NCBI GenBank assembly: GCA_036306585.1
Contig: JAXJZF010000002.1
Location: forward strand, 62,001-126,000
Length of the DNA: 64,000 nucleotides
Reading direction: 5' to 3'
Origin: Aphodovivens sp036306585
GTDB lineage: Bacteria; Actinomycetota; Coriobacteriia; Coriobacteriales; Eggerthellaceae
The position numbers and the translations under genes are program-made. Under the pieces are notes generated by a model. It worked only from the letters and a program-made list of their open reading frames with translations. It made no database searches and was not told the origin of the DNA. Positions 52,579 to 61,862 of the stretch are shown piece after piece. Position 1 is the first letter of the stretch; each line of letters begins with the position of its first letter.

Positions 52579-53541
52579 ATGCGCTCGAAGGCACTTATCG
52601 TTGCCGCCGCTGCCGCGCTTGCGGCTTTGGTGGCGCTTCCCGGTTGCTCCTCTCAGGAGCCCTACGCGCCTCCGGAGGCAACCCCTCAGGTTTCATCTCC
52701 TGCAATCGGCGAGGACGGTGTGCTGCGCGTGGGCGTCAACTCTCAGGCTGCGCCTTTGGCCGGCACCAACAGCGCGGGCGATCTGGTCGGTTTCGATGTC
52801 GACCTGGCAGCTGCGCTTGCCGACGAGCTTGGCCTAAAGGTCGAGGTCTCCGATGTAGGCGCCGATGGTGTCTCCGCCCTCACCGACGGTGTGGTGGATG
52901 TCGTGCTGGGCGTGGAACAGGATTCCACCGACAGCAGCTCCTCCGATCAGGCCATTTGGGAATCCGATCCGTACCTGCAAACCGCTGTGGCCCTGTTCGC
53001 CGCCAGCGATAGCGCCCAGGTGCCCACTGCGGAATCCAGCCCGACCATCGCCGTGCAAACGTCGTCTACGAGCTCTTGGATGGCCGAGAACGAGTTCGGC
53101 TCCGAGGCGCTGGTGCGCTCCAACAGCTTGGTCGATGCCTTCAACCAGCTCGCCTCCGGCGCTGCCGGCTACGTTGCCGCCGATGCCGTTCGCGGCACGT
53201 ACGTGGTCGAATCGGATGGTACCCTGAGCGCGTCCATCGTGGCTTTGATGCAGCAGCCGAGTGGTTACTGCGCCGCTACGCTCGGCAATAACGCTGAGCT
53301 GCAGAGCGCGGTAGCCAACGCCCTTACTTCGCTGCGCAACGGCGGCATGATCGATGTGCTCGATCGCAAGTGGTTGGGCACCTCGTGGGATCTGTCCTCC
53401 ATCCCGCTGACCGCCGGTGCCACGGCGCAGCCCGAGAAAACCTCTGAAGAGGAGAGGACGGAGGGCGAAGAGGCCGCAATCGAGGAAACCTCCGAGGTCG
53501 GTTCCAATGCCGTGACTCCTACCGAGGCTGCTGCGGCATAA
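52579..53541 (+). CDS. Amino-acid-type solute-binding lipoprotein (SBP_bac_3)
   Basis: A 320-residue lipoprotein: signal with lipobox ALPGCSSQ (Cys about residue 22), then a family 3 binding domain (LRVGVNSQAAPLAGTNSAGDL, VGFDVDLAAALADELGLKVE, VALMQQPSGYCAATLGNN). The C-terminal 40 residues are an acidic Glu/Thr/Ala tail. The start at 52579 is set by ACGGAGGATC; an ATG 18 bases earlier overlaps that site. No permease or ATPase gene is adjacent, so it is an orphan receptor or serves a remote transporter. Confidence 0.85.
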   Translation: MRSKALIVAAAAALAALVALPGCSSQEPYAPPEATPQVSSPAIGEDGVLRVGVNSQAAPLAGTNSAGDLVGFDVDLAAALADELGLKVEVSDVGADGVSALTDGVVDVVLGVEQDSTDSSSSDQAIWESDPYLQTAVALFAASDSAQVPTAESSPTIAVQTSSTSSWMAENEFGSEALVRSNSLVDAFNQLASGAAGYVAADAVRGTYVVESDGTLSASIVALMQQPSGYCAATLGNNAELQSAVANALTSLRNGGMIDVLDRKWLGTSWDLSSIPLTAGATAQPEKTSEEERTEGEEAAIEETSEVGSNAVTPTEAAAA

Positions 53542-53569
53542 ACGTTACCAAACATCATTCAGACACGCA

Positions 53570-53600
53570 GCAGGGCGCCCATTTGGGCGCCCTGCTTTGG
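53570..53600 (+). terminator. Intrinsic terminator between convergent genes
   Basis: Perfect arms GCAGGGCGCCC (53570-53580) and GGGCGCCCTGC (53585-53595), loop ATTT, followed by TTT. It can end transcripts of the binding lipoprotein. Confidence 0.8.
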
Positions 53601-53643
53601 CATATGCCGGGCTTGCGGCCTGCTCGGTAATTCACTCAGTCAG

Positions 53644-54573
53644 CTAGTTCAGGAAGTCGTCGATGATCTCCTTCTCGGCTTCTTCTTCGGTGAGGCCGAG
53701 CGTCATCAGCTTGACGATCTGGTCGCCGGCGATCTTGCCGATGGCGGCTTCGTGGATCAGCTGTGCGTCCTCGTTGGCGGCCTCGATGCCGGGTATGGCC
53801 TTCACCTTGGCGTTGCCCATTATGATGGCATCGCACTGAACGTGCCCGTGGCACTTGGATTCGCCGATGACCAGCGGGTTGAAGATCTGTATCGAATCAT
53901 CTTGGGCAACCGAGCGCGAGATGATCTGCACATTTGAGTTGTCGCCCTTGAGTTCGACCTTCATGTTGGAGGTGGCTTCCTGGCTGCCATGGGTCAGCAG
54001 CTTCTCGATGAGGACCAGCTTCGAGCCTGCAGCCAGCTCGGCGTTGGTGTCGCGCACGGTGGAGGTGACGCCGCGTAGCTGCACCATCTCCATCTCGCAA
54101 TACGAACCCTCCTCCTGGTAGACGTTGGTCGTGGGGTTTAGGATGCGATCGCCTTTGCCGTCGCCTTCTCCGTAGTGTTTCTCCACATAGCTCACACGGC
54201 TGTTTTTGCCGATGTAGAAGCTATGGATGCCATCGTGCTCGGCGGCTTCGTCGCCGTGGTTGTGGATGCCGCATCCGGCGATGATCTTCACATCGCAATC
54301 TTCACCGATGTAGAAGGTGTTGTACACAACGTCCTTCAGGCCCGATTTGGTGACGATGACGGGGATGTAGACTGTCTCGCCTTTGGTGCCGGGCTTTATA
54401 TGGATGTCGATTCCGGGGTTGTCGGTCTTGGTCTCGATGTCGATGTAGGCGGACGAGTGACGCTCGACCAGCTGGCCGTCCTTGCGGATGTTGAATGCGC
54501 CCTTCGGCATGCCGTGCATGCTGGTGATCTCGGCGAGCAGGTTCTCGTCGATGGGGGAAAGATCAACTGCCAT
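53644..54573 (-). CDS. SufB/SufD-family Fe-S scaffold (minimal SmsB-like)
   Basis: A 309-residue scaffold for Fe-S cluster assembly, much shorter than the SufB (about 480) of full SUF systems. The beta-helix core is visible (GIHNHGDEAAEHDGIHSF, SRVSYVEKHYGEGDG, TAELAAG-like turns, CHGHVQCDAIIMG) and the C-terminal SufC-docking helices IPGIEAANEDAQLIHEAAIG and LMTLGLTEEEAEKEI are conserved. It follows its ATPase by 60 bases. Absence of sufD, sufS and sufU next to it suggests the two-protein SMS type described from anaerobes. Confidence 0.87.
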   Translation of the reverse strand: MAVDLSPIDENLLAEITSMHGMPKGAFNIRKDGQLVERHSSAYIDIETKTDNPGIDIHIKPGTKGETVYIPVIVTKSGLKDVVYNTFYIGEDCDVKIIAGCGIHNHGDEAAEHDGIHSFYIGKNSRVSYVEKHYGEGDGKGDRILNPTTNVYQEEGSYCEMEMVQLRGVTSTVRDTNAELAAGSKLVLIEKLLTHGSQEATSNMKVELKGDNSNVQIISRSVAQDDSIQIFNPLVIGESKCHGHVQCDAIIMGNAKVKAIPGIEAANEDAQLIHEAAIGKIAGDQIVKLMTLGLTEEEAEKEIIDDFLN

Positions 54574-54633
54574 GATTGGCTCCTTACGTGTGAGGGCCGT
54601 CTCGCGAATGTCGCGTGCAGCGCCGGGGGATTG

Positions 54634-55410
54634 CTAGCAGGTGGTGGGAATCTCGGTAAGATGCAGCTCGGTGGGCTCGGAGAGCTGGCATCCGGGGACG
54701 CCCTTCGACACGAAGCCCAGCTGGGGCATGAGCTCCTCGGGCGTGCCGGAGCGCTCCACATGGCCGTCGCGCAAAAGCACGATCTCATCTGCCAGCTGGA
54801 TGATGCGCTCCTGGTGCGAGATGATGACGATGGAACGGCCGTCTCGCGCCGCATGGATGTCGCGGAACGTCTCGGTAAGGCGGTCGAAGCTCCACAGGTC
54901 GATACCGGCTTCGGGCTCGTCGTAGATGGCGAGCTTCGGATCGCGCGCCAGGATGGTGGCGATCTCGATGCGCTTCACCTCGCCGCCGGATAGCGATTTG
55001 TCGACTTCGCGCGTGAGGTAGGCGGCAGAGCACAGGCCCACTTTCGCCAGATACTCGTTGCATGCCAGCATGGGCAGGCGTTTTCCCGCAGCGATGTCGA
55101 GCAGTTTCTTCACCTTCATGCCTTTGAAGCGTGCCGGCTGCTGGAAGCCGTAGCCGATGCCCAGCTTCGCGCGCTCGGTGATGGAAAGGTCGGTGATATC
55201 CCGCCCATCGAAGATGATCTGGCCGCCCGTGGGTTTCTCAATGCCCATGATCAGCTTCGCCAGGGTGGATTTGCCGCCACCGTTGGGGCCGGTGATCACC
55301 GTGAAGCGATCGCCTGGGATGGTCAGCGACAGATGGTCGATGATGCGTTTGGTCTCGCGGGCGTTCTCTTGCACGGGAACGTCGAAGACGATGTCTTTCA
55401 GCTCTAGCAT
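54634..55410 (-). CDS. sufC: SufC-type Fe-S assembly ATPase
   Basis: A 258-residue ABC-type ATPase that is soluble and works with the SufB scaffold. Walker A GPNGGGKST (about 38-46), Q-loop YGFQQPARF, signature LSGGEVKRIEIA, Walker B LAIYDEPEAGIDLW and H-loop ISHQ are present. The start at 55410 (MLELKDIV) has GGAAGG upstream and agrees with SufC family length. It is the first gene after the suf promoter. Confidence 0.92.
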   Translation of the reverse strand: MLELKDIVFDVPVQENARETKRIIDHLSLTIPGDRFTVITGPNGGGKSTLAKLIMGIEKPTGGQIIFDGRDITDLSITERAKLGIGYGFQQPARFKGMKVKKLLDIAAGKRLPMLACNEYLAKVGLCSAAYLTREVDKSLSGGEVKRIEIATILARDPKLAIYDEPEAGIDLWSFDRLTETFRDIHAARDGRSIVIISHQERIIQLADEIVLLRDGHVERSGTPEELMPQLGFVSKGVPGCQLSEPTELHLTEIPTTC

Positions 55411-55439
55411 AGTTGGATACCTTCCGTATCTCTCGTCAT

Positions 55440-55479
55440 TTACTACCGCATTAGTAACATTTACTGAATGCACTGTCAA
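55440..55479 (-). promoter_or_regulatory. suf promoter with overlapping operator-like palindrome
   Basis: On the minus strand TTGACA (55474-55479) is followed after 17 bases by TACTAA, which lies in the inverted repeat TTACTACCGCATTAGTAA (55440-55457; 6-bp arms TTACTA/TAGTAA, 6-base spacer). A protein bound there would cover the -10 box. A Rrf2-type Fe-S sensor is the obvious candidate, but no such gene is in the window. Confidence 0.65.
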
Positions 55480-55560
55480 GCACGCTTGCCGCTTACCCCT
55501 CGAGCGGCGGGAATTGGCGTGCGAAGCCCTGCGCGCATGCGGCACCGTACAGGGCAGGAT

Positions 55561-58500
55561 CTATTCGTTCAGCAAGTCGACGCACTGGAAATCAGCCTTG
55601 GCATGCTGGATGATCTCCTTCGATCCGAACGCGCATCGTGCATCCTGCGCATTCGCGAGTCGTATGGCGTGCGCGAGCGTTTCGAGGTCGGGTTGCTGCG
55701 TCGACAGCATCTGGCGACGCGCTTCTAGGCGCTGATCTGGCGTGCGTCCGCAGAAGAACGCGCCATCTTGGCGACGCATGAGCGCACGCGCCTTCAACGG
55801 GTTGTCGAAGCCCGCCACGGTGCTCACCACGTATCCGTCGAGGACATCAGGGGTGGGATGGAAGCCTTCCAACCACTGCGCGGATGCGTCGAAACGTGCC
55901 AGGGTCTCGTCCAGATGCGGGTCGCGATAGGAGTAGAAGCGCAAATCGCCGATACGGCTGGTTTGAAAGCCCACGCCGTAAGCGCCCCCACGCACGCGCA
56001 CCTCGTTCCACAGGAAATCGTAGGTGACCGCTCGTGCACCTGCCTGCCACGCCGCCGTGTAGGGCGCCGCTTGCGGCAGCGCACGGCGGTCGAAACCCTT
56101 CGCCGCATAGCAAACGTCGGTGGGTACGATGAATGCCTCGTTGCGTATCATGGGCTGCGGGATGACCAGCGCCCCCCCGCTTGCCGGCGTATCGGGCAGC
56201 GGCGTGCAATGGTTCCAGAACGCGTGGTAGTCGTCGTCTGAGCCGGCGAAGCTCAGAGTGAGGCAGCCGTTAGAGAAAATGCTCTTGGCGAGGACCGCCA
56301 GGTGCTCGCCAAGAGCTTCGGCGCTTTCGTCGAACTGCAACAGCATGCGCTTGAGGAAACGATAGAACTCCACGCCGCCTAACTGCTCGCGCAGGACTCC
56401 TGCAGGCTTGTAGTAGGAGCTCAAACGCGCCATGGCAGCGGAATGTCCCGCCTGCGCGAACGATTGCTCCATGCCGATGCGGCGTTGCGTGAGGATGTCC
56501 TTGATCTTCGCTCTGTCCGAGAAATCGGTTTCGGTCATGATCTCATACGGAAGGTCGGCAAGCTGGTCGAGATTCTTGGAAAGTGCGCTGGCGCTCACGA
56601 CGAACTGGACTCTCAGCTTCTGCGGGTCGTCGTTGTCCTCGTGGACATCGGTGAAAAACGACAGGTTGCCCAGTTTGCCGTTCACGAGCGTGTCCAGCTC
56701 GGGCGCGCTGTGGCGGGAGGTGCCCAACTTGCCCAGCACGCTAGCGAGCACGGTCACGTAGGGAAGCTCCTCGAAAGGGATGCCTGCAAGGTCGAAATAG
56801 CGGTATGCGTAGGCGATGCCACGCGTGGGGACTTCGTGCCGAATGCAGGGGACAGGCGCGCTTTCGTCGATCCCGTAGGCGGGCTCGTGCGGGGCTTCCT
56901 GCACGTCGCTGCGCAGAAGGCGCGGCAGCGTTGCGAGCGCCTCGGGGCTGTCGGGTTCGGCCTGCTTGCGGCGCAGCTCGGCAACGTTTTCGCGGATGCG
57001 ATCGAAATCCGCCTTATCCATGCCCGCCTCGAGCTTCGCTAGGCGCAGCGCCTCGGGGCTGGGCCCTTCGGTTGTTTGTGGACGCACCTCGACTTCCGCC
57101 TGATGCGGATTGTCCAGGAACACCTCGCGGATGAGGTTCTCGAAGTAATCGGAATCCAACGCAGCGCGCAGTTCGGCGAAATCATCCTCGTAGCGCAGGT
57201 AACGTGTCGCATCGGCGTCATCGTAGAGCCAGCCGCTCAACGCTTGGATAGCAAGAGCCACGCCGTCGGACATGCCGTATTCGCATTCGCGCATGATGAA
57301 TTCATAGCGCGAAAGCGACGCTTCCACCAAGGCGTGGTCCAGGCCACCATCGGCCAAGCGCTCGAGTTCTTCCATAACCAGTGGGCGGAAACGCTGCGCA
57401 CCATCTTCTTGCAAGCCCTTCACCTCGATGATGGCGAAGGGCTGCAGCGCCGCCTCGGCAAGCGATCCGGTGGCTTCGCCGGCGATATGGGCATCGAGCA
57501 ACGCGCGCTTGAGCGGGGCCTCGTTGCTTCCCATGACGGCATCGAGCAGGATATCCACGGCCATGACGCGCTTGCGGTCGTGCGCGGTTCCCACGACGAA
57601 CGCCAACCCCATGCAGGCGTTTTCGGGAGCGGTGTCCATGGTGCGCACGATTCTCAGGTTGCACACGGGTTCTTGCAGCGTGAGCTTTCGCGCCTCCAAC
57701 TCATTTGTCCTCGCGCCGGCTTCTTCCATGCGCGCGGCACGGTCGGCAGCCTGTTCGTCGGCGACGGGGGAGAGGTAGCGCTCGTCGAGAAACGCCAGCA
57801 CGGTATCGATGCTCAAATTGCCGTACAGGACCAGGTAGCTGTTGTCCAGACGGTAATGGCGGCGATGCTCGTCCAGGTAGGCCTCGTAGGTGAGGGTGGG
57901 GATGGAGGCGGGGTCGCCACCGCTTTCGTAGCGGTAGGAGTTGCTAGGAAAAAGCGCGGCTTGCAGTTGGTCGAACAACACCGAGCTGGCGTCGGACAGG
58001 GCGCCCTTCATCTCGTTGTACACTACGCCGTTGCAGCGTAGCTTGCCCTGTGTGCCGGCACTTGCGTCTTCCTCCGTTGGATCCCCGAGTACGGCGGTTC
58101 CGGAGTCCTCATTTCCTTCGGCAAGCTCGTAGTGCCAGCCTTCTTGCTCGAACACGGTGCGCTCCTGATAGATGGAGGGATGCAGCACCGCATCAAGGTA
58201 CACATCCATCAGGTTCATTAGGTCCTGCTCATTGGTGCTGGCCACCGGATACATTGTCTTGTCGGTGAAGGTGAGCGCGTTCAAAAACGTCTGCATGGAC
58301 GTTTTCAGCAGGTTCACGAACGGCTCCTTCACGGGGAATTTCCGAGAACCGTTCAGAACCGAGTGCTCCAAGATGTGGAAAACGCCCGTGTCGTCTTTGG
58401 GGGGTGTGCGGAACGAGATCGAGAACGCTTTGTTCGGGTCGTCGTTTCTCAGGTACAGAAGGCGGGCGCCGCTTTTCTCATGCTTTAAAACGTAGGCGTC

Positions 58501-58575
58501 GCCGTCGATTTCCGGAAGCTTTTCGCCTGCTTGGACGATGAATCCATGCAGGCGGGAATCGGGGGTGAGTTCCAT
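55561..58575 (-). CDS. M16C metallopeptidase (PreP/Cym1-like presequence protease family)
   Basis: A 1004-residue peptidase with two similar halves forming a closed chamber. The inverted zinc motif HILEH (about 63-67, in VFHILEHSVLNGS) and the downstream Glu of the family region are present, with KEPFVNLLKTSMQTFLNALT following. Homologues degrade short peptides. Of two nearby start codons, 58575 is chosen since the GGAAAGG site is seven bases away, and only one base from the ATG at 58581. It may recycle peptides taken up by the opp system next door. Confidence 0.9.
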   Translation of the reverse strand: MELTPDSRLHGFIVQAGEKLPEIDGDAYVLKHEKSGARLLYLRNDDPNKAFSISFRTPPKDDTGVFHILEHSVLNGSRKFPVKEPFVNLLKTSMQTFLNALTFTDKTMYPVASTNEQDLMNLMDVYLDAVLHPSIYQERTVFEQEGWHYELAEGNEDSGTAVLGDPTEEDASAGTQGKLRCNGVVYNEMKGALSDASSVLFDQLQAALFPSNSYRYESGGDPASIPTLTYEAYLDEHRRHYRLDNSYLVLYGNLSIDTVLAFLDERYLSPVADEQAADRAARMEEAGARTNELEARKLTLQEPVCNLRIVRTMDTAPENACMGLAFVVGTAHDRKRVMAVDILLDAVMGSNEAPLKRALLDAHIAGEATGSLAEAALQPFAIIEVKGLQEDGAQRFRPLVMEELERLADGGLDHALVEASLSRYEFIMRECEYGMSDGVALAIQALSGWLYDDADATRYLRYEDDFAELRAALDSDYFENLIREVFLDNPHQAEVEVRPQTTEGPSPEALRLAKLEAGMDKADFDRIRENVAELRRKQAEPDSPEALATLPRLLRSDVQEAPHEPAYGIDESAPVPCIRHEVPTRGIAYAYRYFDLAGIPFEELPYVTVLASVLGKLGTSRHSAPELDTLVNGKLGNLSFFTDVHEDNDDPQKLRVQFVVSASALSKNLDQLADLPYEIMTETDFSDRAKIKDILTQRRIGMEQSFAQAGHSAAMARLSSYYKPAGVLREQLGGVEFYRFLKRMLLQFDESAEALGEHLAVLAKSIFSNGCLTLSFAGSDDDYHAFWNHCTPLPDTPASGGALVIPQPMIRNEAFIVPTDVCYAAKGFDRRALPQAAPYTAAWQAGARAVTYDFLWNEVRVRGGAYGVGFQTSRIGDLRFYSYRDPHLDETLARFDASAQWLEGFHPTPDVLDGYVVSTVAGFDNPLKARALMRRQDGAFFCGRTPDQRLEARRQMLSTQQPDLETLAHAIRLANAQDARCAFGSKEIIQHAKADFQCVDLLNE

Positions 58576-58686
58576 TGCCATGCCTTTCCATATTGCAGTT
58601 CGATTTTTCGTATCGCATTTTCTCACAATACCAGTGGGCAGTGTGCTTTAAATGAGGTGTTGTCAGGTTCGGTTACGCTGCCGACG

Positions 58687-58718
58687 CAAAAGGAAAGGCC
58701 CGCGCGTTGCGGGCCTTT
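58687..58718 (-). terminator. Intrinsic terminator of the opp operon
   Basis: On the minus strand AAAGGCCCGC, loop AACGC and GCGGGCCTTT form a perfect 10-bp stem, followed by CCTTTTG. Confidence 0.85.
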
Positions 58719-58750
58719 CGGAGAAACATTGTCCACGGGATGTGCGTGCT

Positions 58751-59806
58751 TTAGTCGGTTGCTGCGGCAGGCGCCTTGCGGCAGGCGTCGTAGCGATGGC
58801 AGGCGCACCAGTGGTTGGGCTTGACCTCACGCAGCTCGGGGATGTCCTCGTCGCAGCCGTCGACCTTCGCGAAGCAGCGGCCGGAGAAACGGCAGCCGGC
58901 AGGAGGATCGATGGGGCTGGGAACGTCGCCTTCCAAGATGATGCGCTCGCGCTTGTCGTTGGGGTCGACCGATGGAATAGCCGAAAGCAGCGCCTGCGTG
59001 TAAGGCGACAGCGGATCGTTGTACAGCGAGCCCTTTGGCGCGATCTCCATCATCTTGCCCAGGTACATGACTCCGATGCGATCGGACACGTGCTTCACGA
59101 CGTTCAGGCCATGGGCGATGAACAGGTAGGTGAAGCCGTAGTGTTCCTTCAGGTCGTCCAGCAGGTTGAGCACCTGTGCCTGGATGGACACGTCCAATGC
59201 GGAAACAGGCTCGTCGCAAATAATGAGCTTTGGACGTACGGCCAGGGCACGTGCGATACCTACGCGCTGACGCTGGCCGCCGGAGAACTCGTGCGGGTAG
59301 CGGTTACGCATGTAGCTTGCCAGGCCCACTCGTTCGAGCAGCTCGCACACGCGGTCGTCCACTTGGTCACGCGGCATGAGCTTGTTGGTGAGGATAGGCT
59401 CTGCGATGATGTCGCCCACGCGCATGCGGGGGTTCAGCGAGGCGTAGGGATCCTGGAAGATCAACTGGATGTCCTTGCAATGCTGCTTGCGCTCGTGCGG
59501 GGACATCGCGCAAAGGTCCTTGCCTTCGAAGATGATCTTGCCCGAAGTGGGGGTGAGCAGATTGGCGATCATCTTGCCGATGGTCGTCTTGCCGCAGCCG
59601 GATTCGCCTACCAGGCCGAATGCCTCACCGCGGCGGATAAAGAAGCTCACGTCCTCGACCGCGTGCACGTACGAGGTGGCTTTGCCGAAGAAGTTACGAT
59701 CGGCAGCAAAGCGCTTGGTGAGGTGCTGCACATCCAGTAGGATGTCGTCGTTCATGCCCTTGCGGCCGTTCTGCTTGGCCGCGTCGTTGCGTTCCTGTTC
59801 AGTCAT
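58751..59806 (-). CDS. oppF: Oligopeptide ABC transporter ATP-binding protein OppF
   Basis: A 351-residue ATPase. Walker A GESGCGKTT (about 69-77), signature FSGGQRQR, Walker B LIICDEPVSALD, H-loop IAHG, and the C-terminal Fe-S/peptide-transporter extension with cysteines (PPAGCRFSGRCFAKVDGCDE and CACH). The Cys pattern of the OppF/DppF tail is typical. TAAGGAGGTGG lies upstream of the start. It is the last gene of the operon oppA-B-C-D-F on the minus strand. Confidence 0.92.
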   Translation of the reverse strand: MTEQERNDAAKQNGRKGMNDDILLDVQHLTKRFAADRNFFGKATSYVHAVEDVSFFIRRGEAFGLVGESGCGKTTIGKMIANLLTPTSGKIIFEGKDLCAMSPHERKQHCKDIQLIFQDPYASLNPRMRVGDIIAEPILTNKLMPRDQVDDRVCELLERVGLASYMRNRYPHEFSGGQRQRVGIARALAVRPKLIICDEPVSALDVSIQAQVLNLLDDLKEHYGFTYLFIAHGLNVVKHVSDRIGVMYLGKMMEIAPKGSLYNDPLSPYTQALLSAIPSVDPNDKRERIILEGDVPSPIDPPAGCRFSGRCFAKVDGCDEDIPELREVKPNHWCACHRYDACRKAPAAATD

Positions 59807-59822
59807 TGTTCAAGCCACCTCC

Positions 59823-60923
59823 TTAGTTGTTCTCGGTTCCAGCCAGCTCGGCGGCAGGAGTGAAAGAGTCCAATGCGTCAAGGTCGGGATCGTCGTCGCG
59901 TGCGGCCTCAGCTGCTGCGGCGACGGCCTTCTCCAGCAGGTTGTCATTAGCCACGTTGCCCTCAGCGTCTTCGTACAGGAAGCAGCGGACCTTGTGGTCG
60001 CCTGCCTGGACGAGCTCGGGCATCTTCTGGCGGCAGATGTCCATGCACTGCTCGCAGCGGTCGGAGAAGTGACATCCCGGAGGCATCTCGAGCGGGTTGG
60101 GAACCATGCCCTTGATGGTGTACAGGCGCTTGTTGTCGTCATCGGCAAGGCGAGGAATGGACTTCAGCAGGCCTAGCGTGTACGGATGCATGGGGTGGTC
60201 GAACAGCGAACGCACTTCGGCTTCCTCGACGACCTGACCGCAGTACATGACCACCACGTGGTCGGCGGTTTCGGAAACGACGCCGAGGTCGTGGGTGATC
60301 AGAAGTACCGCCATGCCCGTGTCATCGCGCAGGCGGCGCAGCAAGTCGAGGATCTGCGCCTGAATGGTCACGTCGAGGGCCGTGGTGGGCTCGTCGGCAA
60401 TGAGCAGCTTGGGGTTGCAGGCGAGCGCCATGGCGATCATAACGCGCTGGCGCATGCCGCCCGACATCTGATGCGGATAGTCGTAGATGCGCTTCTCGGG
60501 GCTGGGGATGCCCACCTTGCGCAGCAGGTCGACAGCACGCTCCATGGCGGTTTTCTTGTCGATCTTCTCGTGGGTGCGGATGGCCTCGACGATCTGGTTG
60601 CCGATGCGGTACACCGGGTTCAGCGAGGTCATGGGCTCTTGGAAGATCATCGCAATATCGTTGCCGCGCAGCTCGCGGTATTCCTTTTCGGGCATTTCCA
60701 CGAGGTCTTTGCCCATGAACTCCATCGAGCCGCCGGCCACATGGCCGGGTTCGGCGAGCAAGCCCATGATGGACAGGCTGGTGACCGATTTGCCCGAGCC
60801 GGATTCGCCCACGATGGCGAGTATCTCGCCCTCCTCCATGTCGAAGGAGACGTCCTCGACTGCTTTGACGATGCCCTTCTTGACAGGGAACTCGGTGCAG
60901 AGGTTCTTCACGGAAAGCAGCAT
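59823..60923 (-). CDS. oppD: Oligopeptide ABC transporter ATP-binding protein OppD
   Basis: A 366-residue ATPase that pairs with OppF. Walker A GESGSGKS, signature MSGGMRQR, Walker B LLIADEPTTALD, H-loop ITHD; the C-terminal Cys segment CHFSDRCEQCMDICRQ is typical of the family. Residues after 320 form an acidic Ala/Asp-rich tail. The start at 60923 has GAAGAGG upstream; a longer frame into oppC is not supported. The start of oppF lies 16 bases downstream. Confidence 0.92.
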   Translation of the reverse strand: MLLSVKNLCTEFPVKKGIVKAVEDVSFDMEEGEILAIVGESGSGKSVTSLSIMGLLAEPGHVAGGSMEFMGKDLVEMPEKEYRELRGNDIAMIFQEPMTSLNPVYRIGNQIVEAIRTHEKIDKKTAMERAVDLLRKVGIPSPEKRIYDYPHQMSGGMRQRVMIAMALACNPKLLIADEPTTALDVTIQAQILDLLRRLRDDTGMAVLLITHDLGVVSETADHVVVMYCGQVVEEAEVRSLFDHPMHPYTLGLLKSIPRLADDDNKRLYTIKGMVPNPLEMPPGCHFSDRCEQCMDICRQKMPELVQAGDHKVRCFLYEDAEGNVANDNLLEKAVAAAAEAARDDDPDLDALDSFTPAAELAGTENN

Positions 60924-60927
60924 AGAA

Positions 60928-61857
60928 TTACCTCTTCCTGGACTTGGGGTCGAGGCCATCGCGGATGCCGTCGCCCAGCAGGTTGAATGCGAGCACGGCC
61001 AGCGTGATGGCAAGACCGGGGAAAATCATCAGCCACGGGGCGCGGAACAGCTCGTTGCGGCCGCGGCCCAGCATGTCGCCCCATTCGGCTGCGGGGGGCT
61101 GGACGCCTAAACCGAGGAAGCCGAGTGCGGCGCAGTCGAGAATCGCCGAGGAGATGCCCAGCGTGGCGCGCACGATGATGGACGGCAGCGCGTTGGGCAG
61201 CACGTGGCGGAACACGATCTTGAAGTTGGAGTCGCCGATAACGCGCGCTGCTGCGACATAATCGTTTTCCTTGATGGAGAGGATCTCGGAGCGGACGATG
61301 CGCGCGTATTCGGGGATTGACACCAGGCCGATTGCCACGACGGCCTTCTCGATGCCGGGGCCAAGCGCGGCCATGATGGCGATTGCCAGCAGGATGGAAG
61401 GGATGGCCAGCATCATGTCCATGATGCGCATGATGACCGTATCGACCCAGCCGCCCTTATAGCCGGCGATGGAGCCCAGGATGACGCCGATGGTCAGCGA
61501 GAACGCGACGGCGATGATGCCGACGGAAAGCGATATCTGGGTGCCCACCATGACGCGGCAGAAGATGTCACGGCCCTGCAGGTCGGTGCCGAACCAGTGC
61601 TCGGCTGACGGGGGCAGAAGCGATTGGCCCAGATCCTGCTGGTAGGGATCATAGGGCAGGATGCCCGGGGCGACGGCGGTGACGATGGCGATGATGGCCA
61701 GCACTAGGATGAAGATGCCGCTGATAAGCGAAGCTTTGTTCGACACGATGCCGTCGATGACGTCGCGCCAAATGCCTTCACGCTTCTCACGCACGGGCAG
61801 GGAGGCGGCTTCCATGGAAGCGGCGGGCTCGGTTGCGAGCTGCTTGCTCTGGCTCAT
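60928..61857 (-). CDS. oppC: Oligopeptide ABC transporter permease OppC
   Basis: A 309-residue membrane subunit with an N-terminal OppC_N helix (about 38-60, LISGIFILVLAIIAIVTAV) and five further helices. LLPPSAEHWFGTDLQGRDIFCRV is the conserved extracellular segment (split here: about 80-102), and GDSNFKIVFRHVLPNALPSI (about 199-218) is the EAA loop. The start at 61857 is 8 bases after GAGGGG. It is cotranscribed with oppB upstream. Confidence 0.92.
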   Translation of the reverse strand: MSQSKQLATEPAASMEAASLPVREKREGIWRDVIDGIVSNKASLISGIFILVLAIIAIVTAVAPGILPYDPYQQDLGQSLLPPSAEHWFGTDLQGRDIFCRVMVGTQISLSVGIIAVAFSLTIGVILGSIAGYKGGWVDTVIMRIMDMMLAIPSILLAIAIMAALGPGIEKAVVAIGLVSIPEYARIVRSEILSIKENDYVAAARVIGDSNFKIVFRHVLPNALPSIIVRATLGISSAILDCAALGFLGLGVQPPAAEWGDMLGRGRNELFRAPWLMIFPGLAITLAVLAFNLLGDGIRDGLDPKSRKR

Positions 61858-61862
61858 GCAGA

